A stretch of 38,765 nt of DNA. Origin: an uncultured Clostridia bacterium. Lineage in GTDB: Bacteria > Bacillota > Clostridia > Christensenellales > Aristaeellaceae. The translations under genes were made by a program, and so were the position numbers. The stretch's first letter is position 1. Each line of letters opens with the position of its first letter. Below, in pieces: positions 15,186 through 23,418 of the stretch. The notes below the pieces were generated by a model. The model ran no database searches. It was not told the origin of the DNA and worked only from the letters and a program-made list of their open reading frames with translations. The DNA lies in the NCBI GenBank assembly GCA_934675735.1, contig CAKURR010000021.1, forward strand, positions 1-38,765, written 5' to 3'.

Positions 15186-15965
15186 TTACCCCCAAATCGC
15201 GCGGACGGGCGCGAGCAGCAGCCCCTGTGCGGGATAGACCACCCAGCTGATGATGCGGCCCAGAATGCCCTGTGCGGAGAGCACGAGCACGATGAGCATG
15301 CCGATGCGGAACGCCTTCCGGCTGAGCTGGTAGCGGCCCTTGAAGATGAGGTCGTTGACGACGTGATAACCGTCCAGCGGCGGCAGGGGGATCAGGTTGA
15401 ACACGGCGAGGTTCAGGTTCACCAGCGCCGTATACGCAAACAGGCGCACGAACGGCACCAGCCAGCCGTTGGCAATCACCGCGCCGAAATCCTGCTGCGC
15501 GCTGCCGGCAATCACCGACCAGACGGCGTTATACTCATAGCTGACGACCTTGCTCAGCCCGTTATAGGCGATGAACTGCTTATCCCACATGAACGCGCTG
15601 CACAGCACGGCCAGATAGGTGAACAGCACGAACAGAATCAGGTTGACCGTAATGCCTGCGACAGACACCAGAAAATCATCCTTATTGCGGTCGCCCTTGA
15701 AGTTATACGGGTTGACGGGCACGGGCTTGGCGTAGCCGAAGCCGACGAAGAACATCAAAATCGTGCCCACGGGGTCGAGGTGATGCAGCGGGTTGAGCGT
15801 CAGCCTTCCGGCGCGCTTGGCGGTGTCGTCGCCGCAGCGATAGGCCACGTAAGCGTGGCCCCACTCGTGGCAGCACAGGCCGATGAGCACGGCGAGCGTG
15901 CGGAAAATGGCCTGATCGAAAAAGGCAAGCGGCTCGCTGAACAGCGTGCTCAGGTAATCAAACAT
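15186..15965 (-). CDS. M50 family (site-2 protease-like) membrane metalloprotease
   Basis: A 259-residue multi-pass membrane protein of the M50 zinc protease group. The catalytic HEXXH motif is HEWGH at residues 34-38 within the first helices, and the third ligand region is FNLIPLPPLDGYHV, with Asp in the NPxPPLDG-type motif. It resembles the YwhC-like subgroup of unknown substrate rather than RseP or SpoIVFB, which carry PDZ or CBS domains. It heads the operon with scpA-scpB, an arrangement seen in other Clostridia. AAAGGAG precedes the ATG at 15963-15965. No function in condensin can be deduced. Confidence 0.9.
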   Translation of the reverse strand: MFDYLSTLFSEPLAFFDQAIFRTLAVLIGLCCHEWGHAYVAYRCGDDTAKRAGRLTLNPLHHLDPVGTILMFFVGFGYAKPVPVNPYNFKGDRNKDDFLVSVAGITVNLILFVLFTYLAVLCSAFMWDKQFIAYNGLSKVVSYEYNAVWSVIAGSAQQDFGAVIANGWLVPFVRLFAYTALVNLNLAVFNLIPLPPLDGYHVVNDLIFKGRYQLSRKAFRIGMLIVLVLSAQGILGRIISWVVYPAQGLLLAPVRAIWG

Positions 15966-15992
15966 AGGTGCTCCTTTCGGGGAGGGTTACGA

Positions 15993-16158
15993 TTGGGGCT
16001 CTGCCCCCAAACCCCGGCAGGGAACGCGTTCCCTGCACCCTTTCTTCGCTTCGCGCGTTCTATCGATTTTCGTCATACCCGACTGTATACAGTCGGGGCA
16101 AATGGGAAATCCAAGAACCTCAGGTTCTTGGCAAGGCGTGGGGATTGAAGCCACGCGC
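15993..16158. repeat. Full-length dispersed hairpin element, copy 2
   Basis: About 166 bp: stem TTGGGGCTCTGCCCCCAA, an ACCCC tract, palindrome CAGGGAACGCGTTCCCTG, CTTCGCTTCGCGCG, a central stem CCCGACTGTATACAGTCGGG, the tag GGGAAATCCAAGAACCTCAG with stem CAAGAACCTCAGGTTCTTG, and finally GCGTGG/CCACGC. Order as in copies 1 and 3. The following 100 bases (16159-16258) hold more small stems (CCCGC/GCGGG, GCGCTTGCGC) and a final CAGCGTCCC that matches the end of copy 3. Confidence 0.8.
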
Positions 16159-16294
16159 CCGCTATGCGGGAAGCAGCGTGGCGGAAATCGGAAATCGCAA
16201 GGAGCGCTTGCGCGACTATGCGAGTTTCCCGGACAGCGTCCCACACGTTCCCCGTCCAATCATTTCGTCATTGTATCGCACGCGGGCGGCACTG

Positions 16295-18952
16295 TCAAGC
16301 GCGCTGTTCGTCCACGGCGGCGGCGGAGAAAATCCACAGCGTTCCGTTGCTCTCGTTCTCGTCGGGCATATAGCGCATCACCTGCAAGCGGATCCACACG
16401 TCGTCCTTGCGCTGGAAGGACAGATAGACCATGCCTTCCCGCTCCACGCGGCGGATCACGCTCTTCAAATCGAGGAACTGATCGAAATCCCCACGCCATT
16501 TATCCGCCACAACCTCCCGCGCGTATTCTTCCAGCGCCGGGATGAACAGCCCGTTGGCTTCCTTCACCATCTGCCGGAAGCGCTCGGGGATAAAAATGCT
16601 CCTCATCCTGCCCGTATCGTTGTTCACGACGTACACGCCCATGTAGTGCGGCGCAATCGCGCGCAGGAACACATCCGCATCCTGCTTCTCGGTCAGAATC
16701 CGCTCGAGTTTCTCGTTGAGCACGCGCATCTGCCCGGCGTTGCCCGTCTCGCGGTAATAGGCTTCCTTATCGCGGCGCATGGCGTTTTCCGCCCGATCCA
16801 CGCCGTCCACCAGCTCCTCCTGCGGCTCGATCTGGTGCACGCCGACGGAGACTTCATAATCCGATTCGCGCAGCAGCGTCTTGAGCCGCGCCGCCGCCTC
16901 GACGCCCTGCGCCTTCGTATGCCCGAACCAGAGGGCGACAAACTCGTCGCCGCCGATTCGATAGGTTTCCGCCTTCGGGAACATGTGCTGCATCGCGCCC
17001 GCCACCGTGCAGAGCATGCTGTCCCCGGCCTTGTGCCCCAGATGGTTGTTGATTTCATGCAGACCCACCACGTCGATATAGATGCAGGTTAGCACCTCCG
17101 GGCGCTTCTCGCTCCACCATTCCAAATCCCGTTCGAACCGCCCGCGGTTGAGCAGCCCCGTCAGCGTGTCGCAGTCGTAATCCATCTGGCGCGGCTGGTT
17201 CGGGCGGTTGGCGTGCCCGTCTCCGCTCGCGCCGCTGAGCACCATCGCCACATTCGCGTGCCCCGGCATGCATTGCTTTTCGGCGACAATCGCCAGCGCC
17301 ACCCAGCGGTATTCGCCGTCGATCTTCTGCCGATATCGCAGATAGACCTGCCTTTTCCCGCCGAAAAACTCCGTCCTCAGCGTGGAAAGCGCCGTGCCGC
17401 GCAGATAGCCATCCTCGTCTTCGGGATGAATCAGCTTTTGAGCGACGACCAGATTATTGAACATCGCAAACTGAATCGGCTTATCCGCATCGACCCGCGG
17501 CAGCTCGATGCCGCGCTTGGCAAAACGCAGCTCGCCCGTATCCAGATTCAGCGCGCTGAGCACCATCGCGTTTTCCATCATGATGTTCATCACGTCGCGC
17601 TCGGCCTTCAGGTCTTGCAGCGTATCGACCATCTCCATGCCCTTGCGCCGCAGGTCGGAACAGGCGTAATCCTCCGGGTCGGCGCAATCCAGCAGCGTCT
17701 CGGCCTCCGCCACCGGCATCGGGCGGTAATAGTAGTAGCCCTGCACGTAGACGCAGTTCAGCGAAAGCAGCAGCTCCGCCTGCTCGCGCGTCTCCACGCC
17801 CTCGGTAACGACCCGCATGTTCAGCCTGTGCGCCATTTCGACGACGGATTCGATAATCTGTATGCCCTTGCTCGCGTTGTCGCGGTTCATCTTGATGAAT
17901 TTCATATCCATCTTGAGCACGTCAACGTTCGTTTCCTTGAACATGTTCAGCGAAGAATAGCCGCTGCCGAAATCATCCATCAGCACGGTGAAGCCGTACT
18001 CGTGCAGGCGATTGATGCCCTCGCGGATGATGTTCAGGTTTTCCGCGAACACCGTCTCGGTGATTTCCACGCGAAGCAGCTGCGGCGGCACCTGATAGCG
18101 CTCGGTCAGCGCCTTGAAGCACGCGGGCACGTCGATGACTTCAAAATCCTGCCGCGAAACGTTGACGGAAATCGGCACGACCTTGTGCCCCTTCTGCCGC
18201 CAATCCCGCAGGGTTTTGCAGATGCCCTCCCACATGAAGCGATCCAGCCACGTCACCAGCCCGCTCTGCTCCATCAGCGGGATGAACTCCGCCGGGGAGA
18301 TGCTGCCCAGCTGCGGGTGCACCCAGCGTGCCAGCGCTTCCATGCCGATGATTTTTCCCGTCGCGATGTTGCATTTGGGCTGCAAATAAAAGGTGAACCC
18401 CTCCACTTGCAGCGCCTTTTTCATATCCGAAAGCAGGCGCTGCTTGCGGTGGATGCTCTCGCTGAGCCTGTGGTCAAACCGATGGATGCGGTCGCTCTCG
18501 CGCTCCCGCGCTTTGTCCATCGCGATCTGCGCATTGTTGCAAAGCGAAGCCGCGTCCTCGCCGCCCTCGCTCACCGCGCATACGCCGATCACCGGCCTAA
18601 ACCCCGTCACGGATGCGCCGATGTGCGTCGCTTCGATCATCTGATCATAAACGGCTTGAATCTGTTCGTCGTCATCCGGCATGAACAGGAAAAAATCGTC
18701 GCTGCCAAAATGCCCGGCGATGTAGCCCTTCTCCCGTTCCAGTTTGCGAAGCCGCTCGGCGACGCGCTGCAAAATTTCGTCGCCCGTTTTCTGCCCGTAC
18801 CAGTTGTTCAGCAGTTTGAGATGCTCGATATCCAGCGCGGCAACGCATTGATGTTTCGCTTCCGGCGTCTGTAAGCCTGCATTGACGCTTGCGAGAAACG
18901 CCTCCCGTTCGCGCAAGCCGAAATGATCCGTTCGATATGCTTCTTCGGTCAT
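16295..18952 (-). CDS. c-di-GMP turnover protein: degenerate GGDEF, EAL, sensor-like region, GGDEF
   Basis: An 885-residue soluble protein for making or degrading cyclic di-GMP. Domains in order: a GGDEF-like domain (about 20-165) whose signature is GSDDF, so probably inactive or regulatory; an EAL phosphodiesterase (about 180-425) with the key motifs kept (MEALARW near 202, SVNVSRQDF, VEITETVF, DDFGSGYSS near 322, VTEGVET, QGYYYYRP); a PAS-like region (about 460-590); a canonical diguanylate cyclase with DTLTGLLNR and IGGDEFVALW near 666; and a C-terminal region (about 770-885) that may be another sensor. No membrane helices are seen. The ATG at 18950-18952 is chosen because CGAGG lies 8 bases upstream. 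It has its own strong promoter. Confidence 0.93.
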   Translation of the reverse strand: MTEEAYRTDHFGLREREAFLASVNAGLQTPEAKHQCVAALDIEHLKLLNNWYGQKTGDEILQRVAERLRKLEREKGYIAGHFGSDDFFLFMPDDDEQIQAVYDQMIEATHIGASVTGFRPVIGVCAVSEGGEDAASLCNNAQIAMDKARERESDRIHRFDHRLSESIHRKQRLLSDMKKALQVEGFTFYLQPKCNIATGKIIGMEALARWVHPQLGSISPAEFIPLMEQSGLVTWLDRFMWEGICKTLRDWRQKGHKVVPISVNVSRQDFEVIDVPACFKALTERYQVPPQLLRVEITETVFAENLNIIREGINRLHEYGFTVLMDDFGSGYSSLNMFKETNVDVLKMDMKFIKMNRDNASKGIQIIESVVEMAHRLNMRVVTEGVETREQAELLLSLNCVYVQGYYYYRPMPVAEAETLLDCADPEDYACSDLRRKGMEMVDTLQDLKAERDVMNIMMENAMVLSALNLDTGELRFAKRGIELPRVDADKPIQFAMFNNLVVAQKLIHPEDEDGYLRGTALSTLRTEFFGGKRQVYLRYRQKIDGEYRWVALAIVAEKQCMPGHANVAMVLSGASGDGHANRPNQPRQMDYDCDTLTGLLNRGRFERDLEWWSEKRPEVLTCIYIDVVGLHEINNHLGHKAGDSMLCTVAGAMQHMFPKAETYRIGGDEFVALWFGHTKAQGVEAAARLKTLLRESDYEVSVGVHQIEPQEELVDGVDRAENAMRRDKEAYYRETGNAGQMRVLNEKLERILTEKQDADVFLRAIAPHYMGVYVVNNDTGRMRSIFIPERFRQMVKEANGLFIPALEEYAREVVADKWRGDFDQFLDLKSVIRRVEREGMVYLSFQRKDDVWIRLQVMRYMPDENESNGTLWIFSAAAVDEQRA

Positions 18953-19023
18953 AAACAAATCCTCGTTGTGCTCATTCGACTTAAATGGCCTGAAAAATGT
19001 CTTCTTTTGCCTATAGTACTTTG

Positions 19024-19052
19024 ATTATACCATTTCATATAACGGATTTCAA
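19024..19052 (-). promoter_or_regulatory. Sigma-A promoter for the EAL/GGDEF gene
   Basis: Minus strand: -35 TTGAAA (19047-19052), 17-base spacer, perfect -10 TATAAT (19024-19029). The leader to the start codon is about 65 bases. Confidence 0.8.
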
Positions 19053-19065
19053 CTGACTGACATGC

Positions 19066-19105
19066 AAAACAGGCGTTTCTCCGAAAAAGAAACGCCTGTT
19101 TTTTT
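19066..19105 (-). terminator. Terminator after sigE
   Basis: Perfect 15-bp stem, arms 19066-19080 and 19088-19102, with a 7-base loop, directly after the sigE stop. The arms are flanked by a 7-T run on the plus side and a 4-T run on the minus side, so it may also work in the other direction. Confidence 0.85.
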
Positions 19106-19107
19106 CT

Positions 19108-19833
19108 TTATCCCATCTGCGTCATATCCTTTTGCAGCCGGCTCAGAATCCGTTTTTCGAGTCGGGAGATATAGCTCTGGCTGATGCCCATGATATCCGC
19201 CACCTGCTTCTGCGTCTTTTCCGCGCAGCCGCCCAGCCCGAAACGCAGGCGCATGATCTCCTTTTCCCGGGCGGACAGCTTGGAAAGCGCGCGGGCGAGC
19301 ATCTGCCGCTCGACCGTCTCCTCGATGGAGCGGTACACCATGTCGCCCTCCGTGCCGAGGATATCCGAAAGCAGCAGCTCGTTGCCGTCCCAATCCGTAT
19401 TCAGCGGCTCGTCGAGCGAAACCTCCAGCTTCTGCCTGCTCGTGCGCCGCAGAAACATCAGGATTTCGTTTTCGATGCAGCGCGACGCGTAGGTCGCCAG
19501 CTTGATTTTCTTGTGCGGGTCAAACGTCTTGACCGCCTTAATCAGCCCGATTGTGCCGATGGAAATCAAATCCTCGATGCCCACGCCCGTGTTTTCAAAC
19601 TTTCTGGCGATGTAGACGACCAGCCTCAGGTTGTGCTCGATGAGCGTTTGGCGCGCGGCTTCGGGCTGCTCGTCCATGCTCAGGAAAAGCGCCTGCTCCT
19701 CCTCGCGGCTCAGCGGCGCGGGCAGCGTGTCGCTGCCGCCGATGTAGGCCACCGTCCCCTCCGGCCGAATGATGGCCAGCGACGGCCGCCTCGTCCGTTT
19801 GCTCCAACCCGATCTGCATTTGCGTTTTTCCAT
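19108..19833 (-). CDS. sigE: Sporulation sigma factor sigma-E
   Basis: Sigma-E drives the early mother-cell programme of sporulation. The 241-residue product matches the family along its length: YIGGSDTLPAPLS after the pro-sequence, region 2 with NLRLVVYIARKFENTGVGIEDLISIGTIGLIKAV and ATYASRCIENEILMFLRR, the segment DEPLNTDWDGNELLLSDILG, and region 4 with SQSYISRLEKRIL. The first 28 or so residues (basic, before the YIGG motif) are the presumed pro-sequence cut by SpoIIGA, here less hydrophobic than in Bacillus. The ATG at 19831-19833 has GAGGGGG 7 bases upstream; a TTG two codons earlier does not fit the ribosome site. It starts 2 bases after spoIIGA. Confidence 0.97.
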   Translation of the reverse strand: MEKRKCRSGWSKRTRRPSLAIIRPEGTVAYIGGSDTLPAPLSREEEQALFLSMDEQPEAARQTLIEHNLRLVVYIARKFENTGVGIEDLISIGTIGLIKAVKTFDPHKKIKLATYASRCIENEILMFLRRTSRQKLEVSLDEPLNTDWDGNELLLSDILGTEGDMVYRSIEETVERQMLARALSKLSAREKEIMRLRFGLGGCAEKTQKQVADIMGISQSYISRLEKRILSRLQKDMTQMG

Positions 19834-19835
19834 AC

Positions 19836-20597
19836 TCAAACCCCCTCTTGTCCGTCCCCTTCACCGAGCAGCGAGGTCGGCAGCAGCGTCGGGGCGTTCC
19901 CCCCAAGCCCCGGCGAAAGCGCCAGCACGGCCTTCACCGCCCGTTCGGTCTTTCCGTCCAGCAGAATGGTTTCCTTCGGCATGAGGCAGAACATCATCTG
20001 CCTGCCCCCCGCCGTGTCCGCGAAGATGGGCCTCAGCGGCGCGCCCTCCAAATGAAACAGCCTGTTTCCGCGCGCCTGCGGCATCACAATCACGGGCCGA
20101 TGCGTCAGGTAATCCCGAAGGCAGTTGCCGCTGTCCACCATCGCGTCAAACGCCGCCGTCCGCGCGCCGCATGTCATCCGCACGCGGACACGCCGAACAT
20201 CCCGCGCCGTCCGCCGCGCGCGAACCGCCGCCGCGCCCAGCAGCGGCACAGCCGCCAGCCCGAGCAGCAAGCCCTTCGTCCTGCTCCCCGCCGCGCCGGA
20301 CAGCGCCTGAATCGTGCCCCCGAGCAGCCCCTCCGCCGCCAGCAGCAGCCCCGCCGCGCGCCAAGGCTTCACACTCCGCCCCACGGCGGCGGCCATCATG
20401 CCCATCGCAATCGGCAGCCACAGCGCCGCGCGCACGCCCGTCGGCAGCCCCGCGCACAGCCGAGCCGCCGCGGCGCCCGTCAGTGCCGCCAGCGCCACCC
20501 GCCGCGCGGGCGCTTTCAGCCCGCCCAGCCGCAGCGCCGTCAGCACCGCCGCGCCGTCCAGCAGTATATCCGTCAGGAAAATCCATCCCGTTTTCAT
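19836..20597 (-). CDS. spoIIGA: Sigma-E processing peptidase SpoIIGA
   Basis: SpoIIGA is a membrane aspartic protease that removes the pro-sequence of sigma-E after a signal from the forespore. The 253-residue product has about five N-terminal hydrophobic segments (1-125), then a soluble domain with the catalytic DSGN motif near residue 152 (MVDSGNCLRDYLTHRPVIV). Its N-terminus (MKTGWIFLTDILLDG) lines up with the Bacillus one. It is shorter than the Bacillus protein (about 309 residues). It is directly followed by sigE. The start has no Shine-Dalgarno and lies 6 bases from a consensus -10, so the mRNA may be leaderless. An exact Spo0A box lies 76 bases upstream of the start. Confidence 0.92.
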   Translation of the reverse strand: MKTGWIFLTDILLDGAAVLTALRLGGLKAPARRVALAALTGAAAARLCAGLPTGVRAALWLPIAMGMMAAAVGRSVKPWRAAGLLLAAEGLLGGTIQALSGAAGSRTKGLLLGLAAVPLLGAAAVRARRTARDVRRVRVRMTCGARTAAFDAMVDSGNCLRDYLTHRPVIVMPQARGNRLFHLEGAPLRPIFADTAGGRQMMFCLMPKETILLDGKTERAVKAVLALSPGLGGNAPTLLPTSLLGEGDGQEGV

Positions 20598-20603
20598 GGG
20601 GGT

Positions 20604-20679
20604 ATTATAGCAGCGGCGCCCTTCTTTTCTTTGTCGGTTCTCGGCGCGAAAAACGAAAAATCTTCGTGCAAATTCGACA
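20604..20679 (-). promoter_or_regulatory. spoIIGA-sigE promoter region with a Spo0A box
   Basis: Minus strand: perfect -10 TATAAT (20604-20609) with extended TGC, no recognisable -35 at 17 bases, and an exact Spo0A box TGTCGAA at 20673-20679. Missing -35 contacts plus an upstream 0A box is what is known of the Bacillus spoIIG promoter, where Spo0A activates sigma-A polymerase. The rest of the 332-base gap holds only the cysS terminator. Confidence 0.6.
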
Positions 20680-20806
20680 CGTTATCTGATAAAAGCATGC
20701 CAAAATGGTGTGTTCAGGCCCAAAATATGCGCATCACCGGGATTGTCAAAACATTCGTTCTGCCGCCCCGGTCGTGAAAAAGCAAACAATATCAAAATTT
20801 TCTGCG

Positions 20807-20842
20807 CAAAAATGCACGCTCCCCGCGACGGGAAGCGTGCAT
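20807..20842 (-). terminator. Terminator after cysS
   Basis: Stem ATGCACGCT (20812-20820) with AGCGTGCAT (20834-20842), extended inside by CCC/GGG. On the minus strand it is followed by TTTTTGC. It lies about 90 bases past the cysS stop. Confidence 0.8.
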
Positions 20843-20929
20843 CCGTTTGTTTTGCGATTCTACAAATTATGGCTTTTTTGTTTGCGAAAAAATTTGCAAT
20901 CATCCGACGCGCGGTCGGGTTTATGCCTT

Positions 20930-22333
20930 TTACAGCGCCTTGGTGACCTGCTGGCCCTGCTTGGTATCCTTGAGCACATAGCCCAGCGCGGTGATTTCGT
21001 CGCGCAGGCGGTCGCTCTCGGCCCAGTTCTTTTCGGCGCGGGCCTTCGCGCGGGCCTCAATCAGCGCCTTGACCTTCTCGTCGCCCTCGTCCGCCTTGCG
21101 GGTCAAAATGCCGAACACGCCCGCCATCTCGCCCAGCGCGTCGAGCACGGCCTGAACCGCCTGCTTCGGGCTGTTCTCGTCGAGCGCCACGTTGGCCTCG
21201 CGCACCAGCTCAAACATCTTGCCCATTGCGTCGGCGGTGTTCAAGTCGTCGTCCATCGCCGCGTCAAAGCCTTCGCGCGCGGCGTTGACCTTCTCCAGCA
21301 GCGCCTGTTCCTTCTCGCCCATCTCGCCTTCCTTCGCGTTTTGCAGCAGGAAGAGGTAGTGATCGCGCGCGGTATACAGGCGGTCGAGCGACGCCTTCGC
21401 CTGCTCAATCATCTCGCGGGAGAAGTTAATCGGGCTGCGATACTGCGCACCGAGCATGAACATGCGCACCGCTTCGAGGTCAAACTCCTTGGCGATATCG
21501 CGCACGGTGAAGAAGTTGCCCAGCGACTTGCTCATCTTCTGGTTATCCACATTGATGAAGCCGTTGTGCATCCAGTAGTGGACGAACGGCTTGCCCGTCG
21601 CGCCCTCGCTCTGGGCGATTTCGTTTTCGTGATGCGGGAAAACAAGGTCCTTGCCGCCGCAGTGGATATCCAGCGTCTCGCCGAGGTATTTCATGCTCAT
21701 CGCGGAGCACTCGATGTGCCAGCCCGGGCGGCCCATGCCCCACGGGGATTCCCATGCCGGCTCGCCGGGCTTCTGCGCCTTCCAGACGGCGAAATCCATC
21801 GGATGGCGCTTGTTCGGGTCAACGTCGATGCGCGCGCCGCTCTCCAAATCCTCCAGGTTCTGGCCGCAGAGCTTGCCGTAGCCCTTGAACGCCTGCGTGT
21901 TGTAATACACGTCGCCGTTGTCGCAGGCATAGGCCAGCCCTTTATCGATGAGCTTTTCAATCAGCGCGATGATATCCGGGATATGCTCGGTCGCGCGCGG
22001 GTTGACGGTGGCGCGCTCGATGCCCAGCGCGTCCGCGTCGGTGTAATACTCTTTAATGAAACGGTCGCCCAGCTCCTTGACGGTGATGCCCTCTTCGTTG
22101 GCGCGGCGAATCATCTTGTCGTCGATATCCGTGAAGTTTTGAACGTACTTCACCTCGTAGCCCTTGTGCTCCAGATAGCGGCGCAGCGTGTCGAACACGA
22201 TGAACGGGCGCGCGTTGCCGATGTGGAAATAGTTGTAGACCGTCGGGCCGCAGCAGTAAATGCGAACCTTGCCCGGCTCGATGGGCTTAAACTCCTCTTT
22301 GCGGCGCGTCTGCGTATTATAGATCTGCATCAT
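20930..22333 (-). CDS. cysS: Cysteinyl-tRNA synthetase
   Basis: Class I synthetase that charges tRNA-Cys. The 467-residue product has the HIGH-type signature as HIGN within CGPTVYNYFHIGNARPF, the KMSKS loop (QKMSKSLGNF), the zinc-binding residues (C in CCGPT, C in WHIECSAMS, and HHENE), and the C-terminal DALR-type helical domain. Length is normal. The start at 22331-22333 is preferred as AAGGAGG lies 9 bases upstream; the next ATG (22330) is a close alternative. It overlaps cysE by 17 bases and shares its T-box leader, so expression should rise when tRNA-Cys is uncharged. A terminator follows. Confidence 0.96.
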   Translation of the reverse strand: MMQIYNTQTRRKEEFKPIEPGKVRIYCCGPTVYNYFHIGNARPFIVFDTLRRYLEHKGYEVKYVQNFTDIDDKMIRRANEEGITVKELGDRFIKEYYTDADALGIERATVNPRATEHIPDIIALIEKLIDKGLAYACDNGDVYYNTQAFKGYGKLCGQNLEDLESGARIDVDPNKRHPMDFAVWKAQKPGEPAWESPWGMGRPGWHIECSAMSMKYLGETLDIHCGGKDLVFPHHENEIAQSEGATGKPFVHYWMHNGFINVDNQKMSKSLGNFFTVRDIAKEFDLEAVRMFMLGAQYRSPINFSREMIEQAKASLDRLYTARDHYLFLLQNAKEGEMGEKEQALLEKVNAAREGFDAAMDDDLNTADAMGKMFELVREANVALDENSPKQAVQAVLDALGEMAGVFGILTRKADEGDEKVKALIEARAKARAEKNWAESDRLRDEITALGYVLKDTKQGQQVTKAL

Positions 22334-22994
22334 CTTCAATATCCTCCTTGGGTACAACCGTACCGTAATGATTGTGCATTTGTTCTTCCAGCTCGCTCAC
22401 CCGACGTTCCAGCGCAACGATGTGCTCCTTAATCGGGTCGGGCAGGTGCACATGGTCGAGATCCACATGCGGGGCCGCGCCCTCGCGGCGGACGACGCGG
22501 CCGGGGTTGCCGACCACGGTGCAATTGGGGGGCACTTCCTTGAGCACCACCGCCGACGCGCCGATTTTGCTGCCGCTGCCGACGGTGAACGGGCCGAGCA
22601 CCTTCGCGCCCGCGCCGATGACTACGTTATCCCCGATGGTCGGGTGGCGCTTGCCCACGTCCTTGCCCGTGCCGCCGAGGGTCACGCCCTGATAGAGCGT
22701 CACGTTATCGCCGATGACCGTCGTTTCACCGATAACCACGCCGTCGCCGTGGTCGATGAAAAAGCCTTTGCCGATGCACGCGCCGGGGTGAATCTCGATG
22801 CCCGTCACGTGGCGGCTGTGCTGGGAAAGCCAGCGCGCCAGCGTTGTATGCCCGTTTTGGTAGAGCCGATGCGCCACGCGGTGATAGGCCATCGCCTTCA
22901 CCGACGGATAGCACAGCAGCACCTCCCATTTGGATTTCGCCGCCGGATCGCGCTCCATCACCGATTGAATATCCGCACGAAGATTGTCAAACAT
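22317..22994 (-). CDS. cysE: Serine O-acetyltransferase
   Basis: CysE makes O-acetylserine from serine and acetyl-CoA, the first step of cysteine synthesis. The 225-residue product has the N-terminal helical part (FDNLRADIQSVMERDPAAKSKWEVLLCYP), then a left-handed beta-helix of hexapeptide repeats with the catalytic region HPGACIGKGFFIDHGDGVVIGETTVIGDN and GVTLGGTGKDVGKRHPTIGD. The final 40 residues form a charged helix. The start at 22992-22994 is chosen because AAAGGGCGG is upstream; a longer frame up to 23036 lies inside the T-box terminator hairpin and cannot be coding in the usual sense. The gene heads the cysE-cysS operon. Confidence 0.96.
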   Translation of the reverse strand: MFDNLRADIQSVMERDPAAKSKWEVLLCYPSVKAMAYHRVAHRLYQNGHTTLARWLSQHSRHVTGIEIHPGACIGKGFFIDHGDGVVIGETTVIGDNVTLYQGVTLGGTGKDVGKRHPTIGDNVVIGAGAKVLGPFTVGSGSKIGASAVVLKEVPPNCTVVGNPGRVVRREGAAPHVDLDHVHLPDPIKEHIVALERRVSELEEQMHNHYGTVVPKEDIEDDADL

Positions 22995-23010
22995 TTCATC
23001 CGCCCTTTCG

Positions 23011-23262
23011 GATAGAAAAAGCCCTGCCGTCTCCATATCAGAGACGGCAGGGCCGCGGTTCCACTCTGTTTAAGCGCGCACAGGAGGCACGCTTCACTCG
23101 TTTCGTCTTAACACGACGCCCATGTCGAGACCTAAACCGAAGTCTCAGCCCCGAAGCTCGCGGATGCACTTCCCCCTGCGCTCCCCGAGGCGCGCTTGCA
23201 GCCGGTGGCGCGCCCTCTCTGACGGTCTTTGCAAAGGTACTTTTCCGTTCATCGCCTTTCCT
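23011..23262 (-). promoter_or_regulatory. tRNA-Cys T-box riboswitch (leader of cysE-cysS)
   Basis: The minus-strand leader carries the hallmark T-box sequence AGAGTGGAACCGCGG (23053-23067), which pairs with the uncharged tRNA acceptor end. It is followed at once by a strong terminator (GCCCTGCCGTCTC, loop, GAGACGGCAGGGC, then TTTTT; about 23014-23053). Upstream, a Stem I with GAGAGGGCGCGCCACCGG and a specifier-loop candidate GGAAGTGCATCC holds a UGC cysteine codon (23166-23168) followed by A. Both downstream genes concern cysteine. In the family, uncharged tRNA-Cys binding favours the antiterminator and allows transcription. Confidence 0.93.
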
Positions 23263-23266
23263 CCCT

Positions 23267-23295
23267 ATTATATGCAACCGTCGGGGAGAAGTCAA
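23267..23295 (-). promoter_or_regulatory. Sigma-A promoter for the T-box cysE-cysS operon
   Basis: Minus strand: -35 TTGACT (23290-23295), 17-base spacer, perfect -10 TATAAT (23267-23272). It starts the T-box leader about 5 bases further on. Confidence 0.88.
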
Positions 23296-23356
23296 GCTTT
23301 TCCCGCCGCCAAAGTGCACGAAAACCGACCGCCGCCAATTTTCCTGCGTTTCCCCC

Positions 23357-23385
23357 TTTGCGGATGCATCACTTTGTGCTATAAT
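23357..23385 (+). promoter_or_regulatory. Promoter for the 42-residue membrane protein gene
   Basis: Plus strand: perfect -10 TATAAT (23380-23385) with extended TGC. The -35 (TTTGCG, 23357-23362) is weak, as often with extended -10 promoters. Confidence 0.65.
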
Positions 23386-23418
23386 AAACTTAATTTCAAC
23401 GATTGGAGGACGATTCCA

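Noticed and set aside
22995..23036. Upstream start of cysE
   Set aside because: It lies inside the T-box terminator stem; the ATG at 22994 has a ribosome site and fits homologs.
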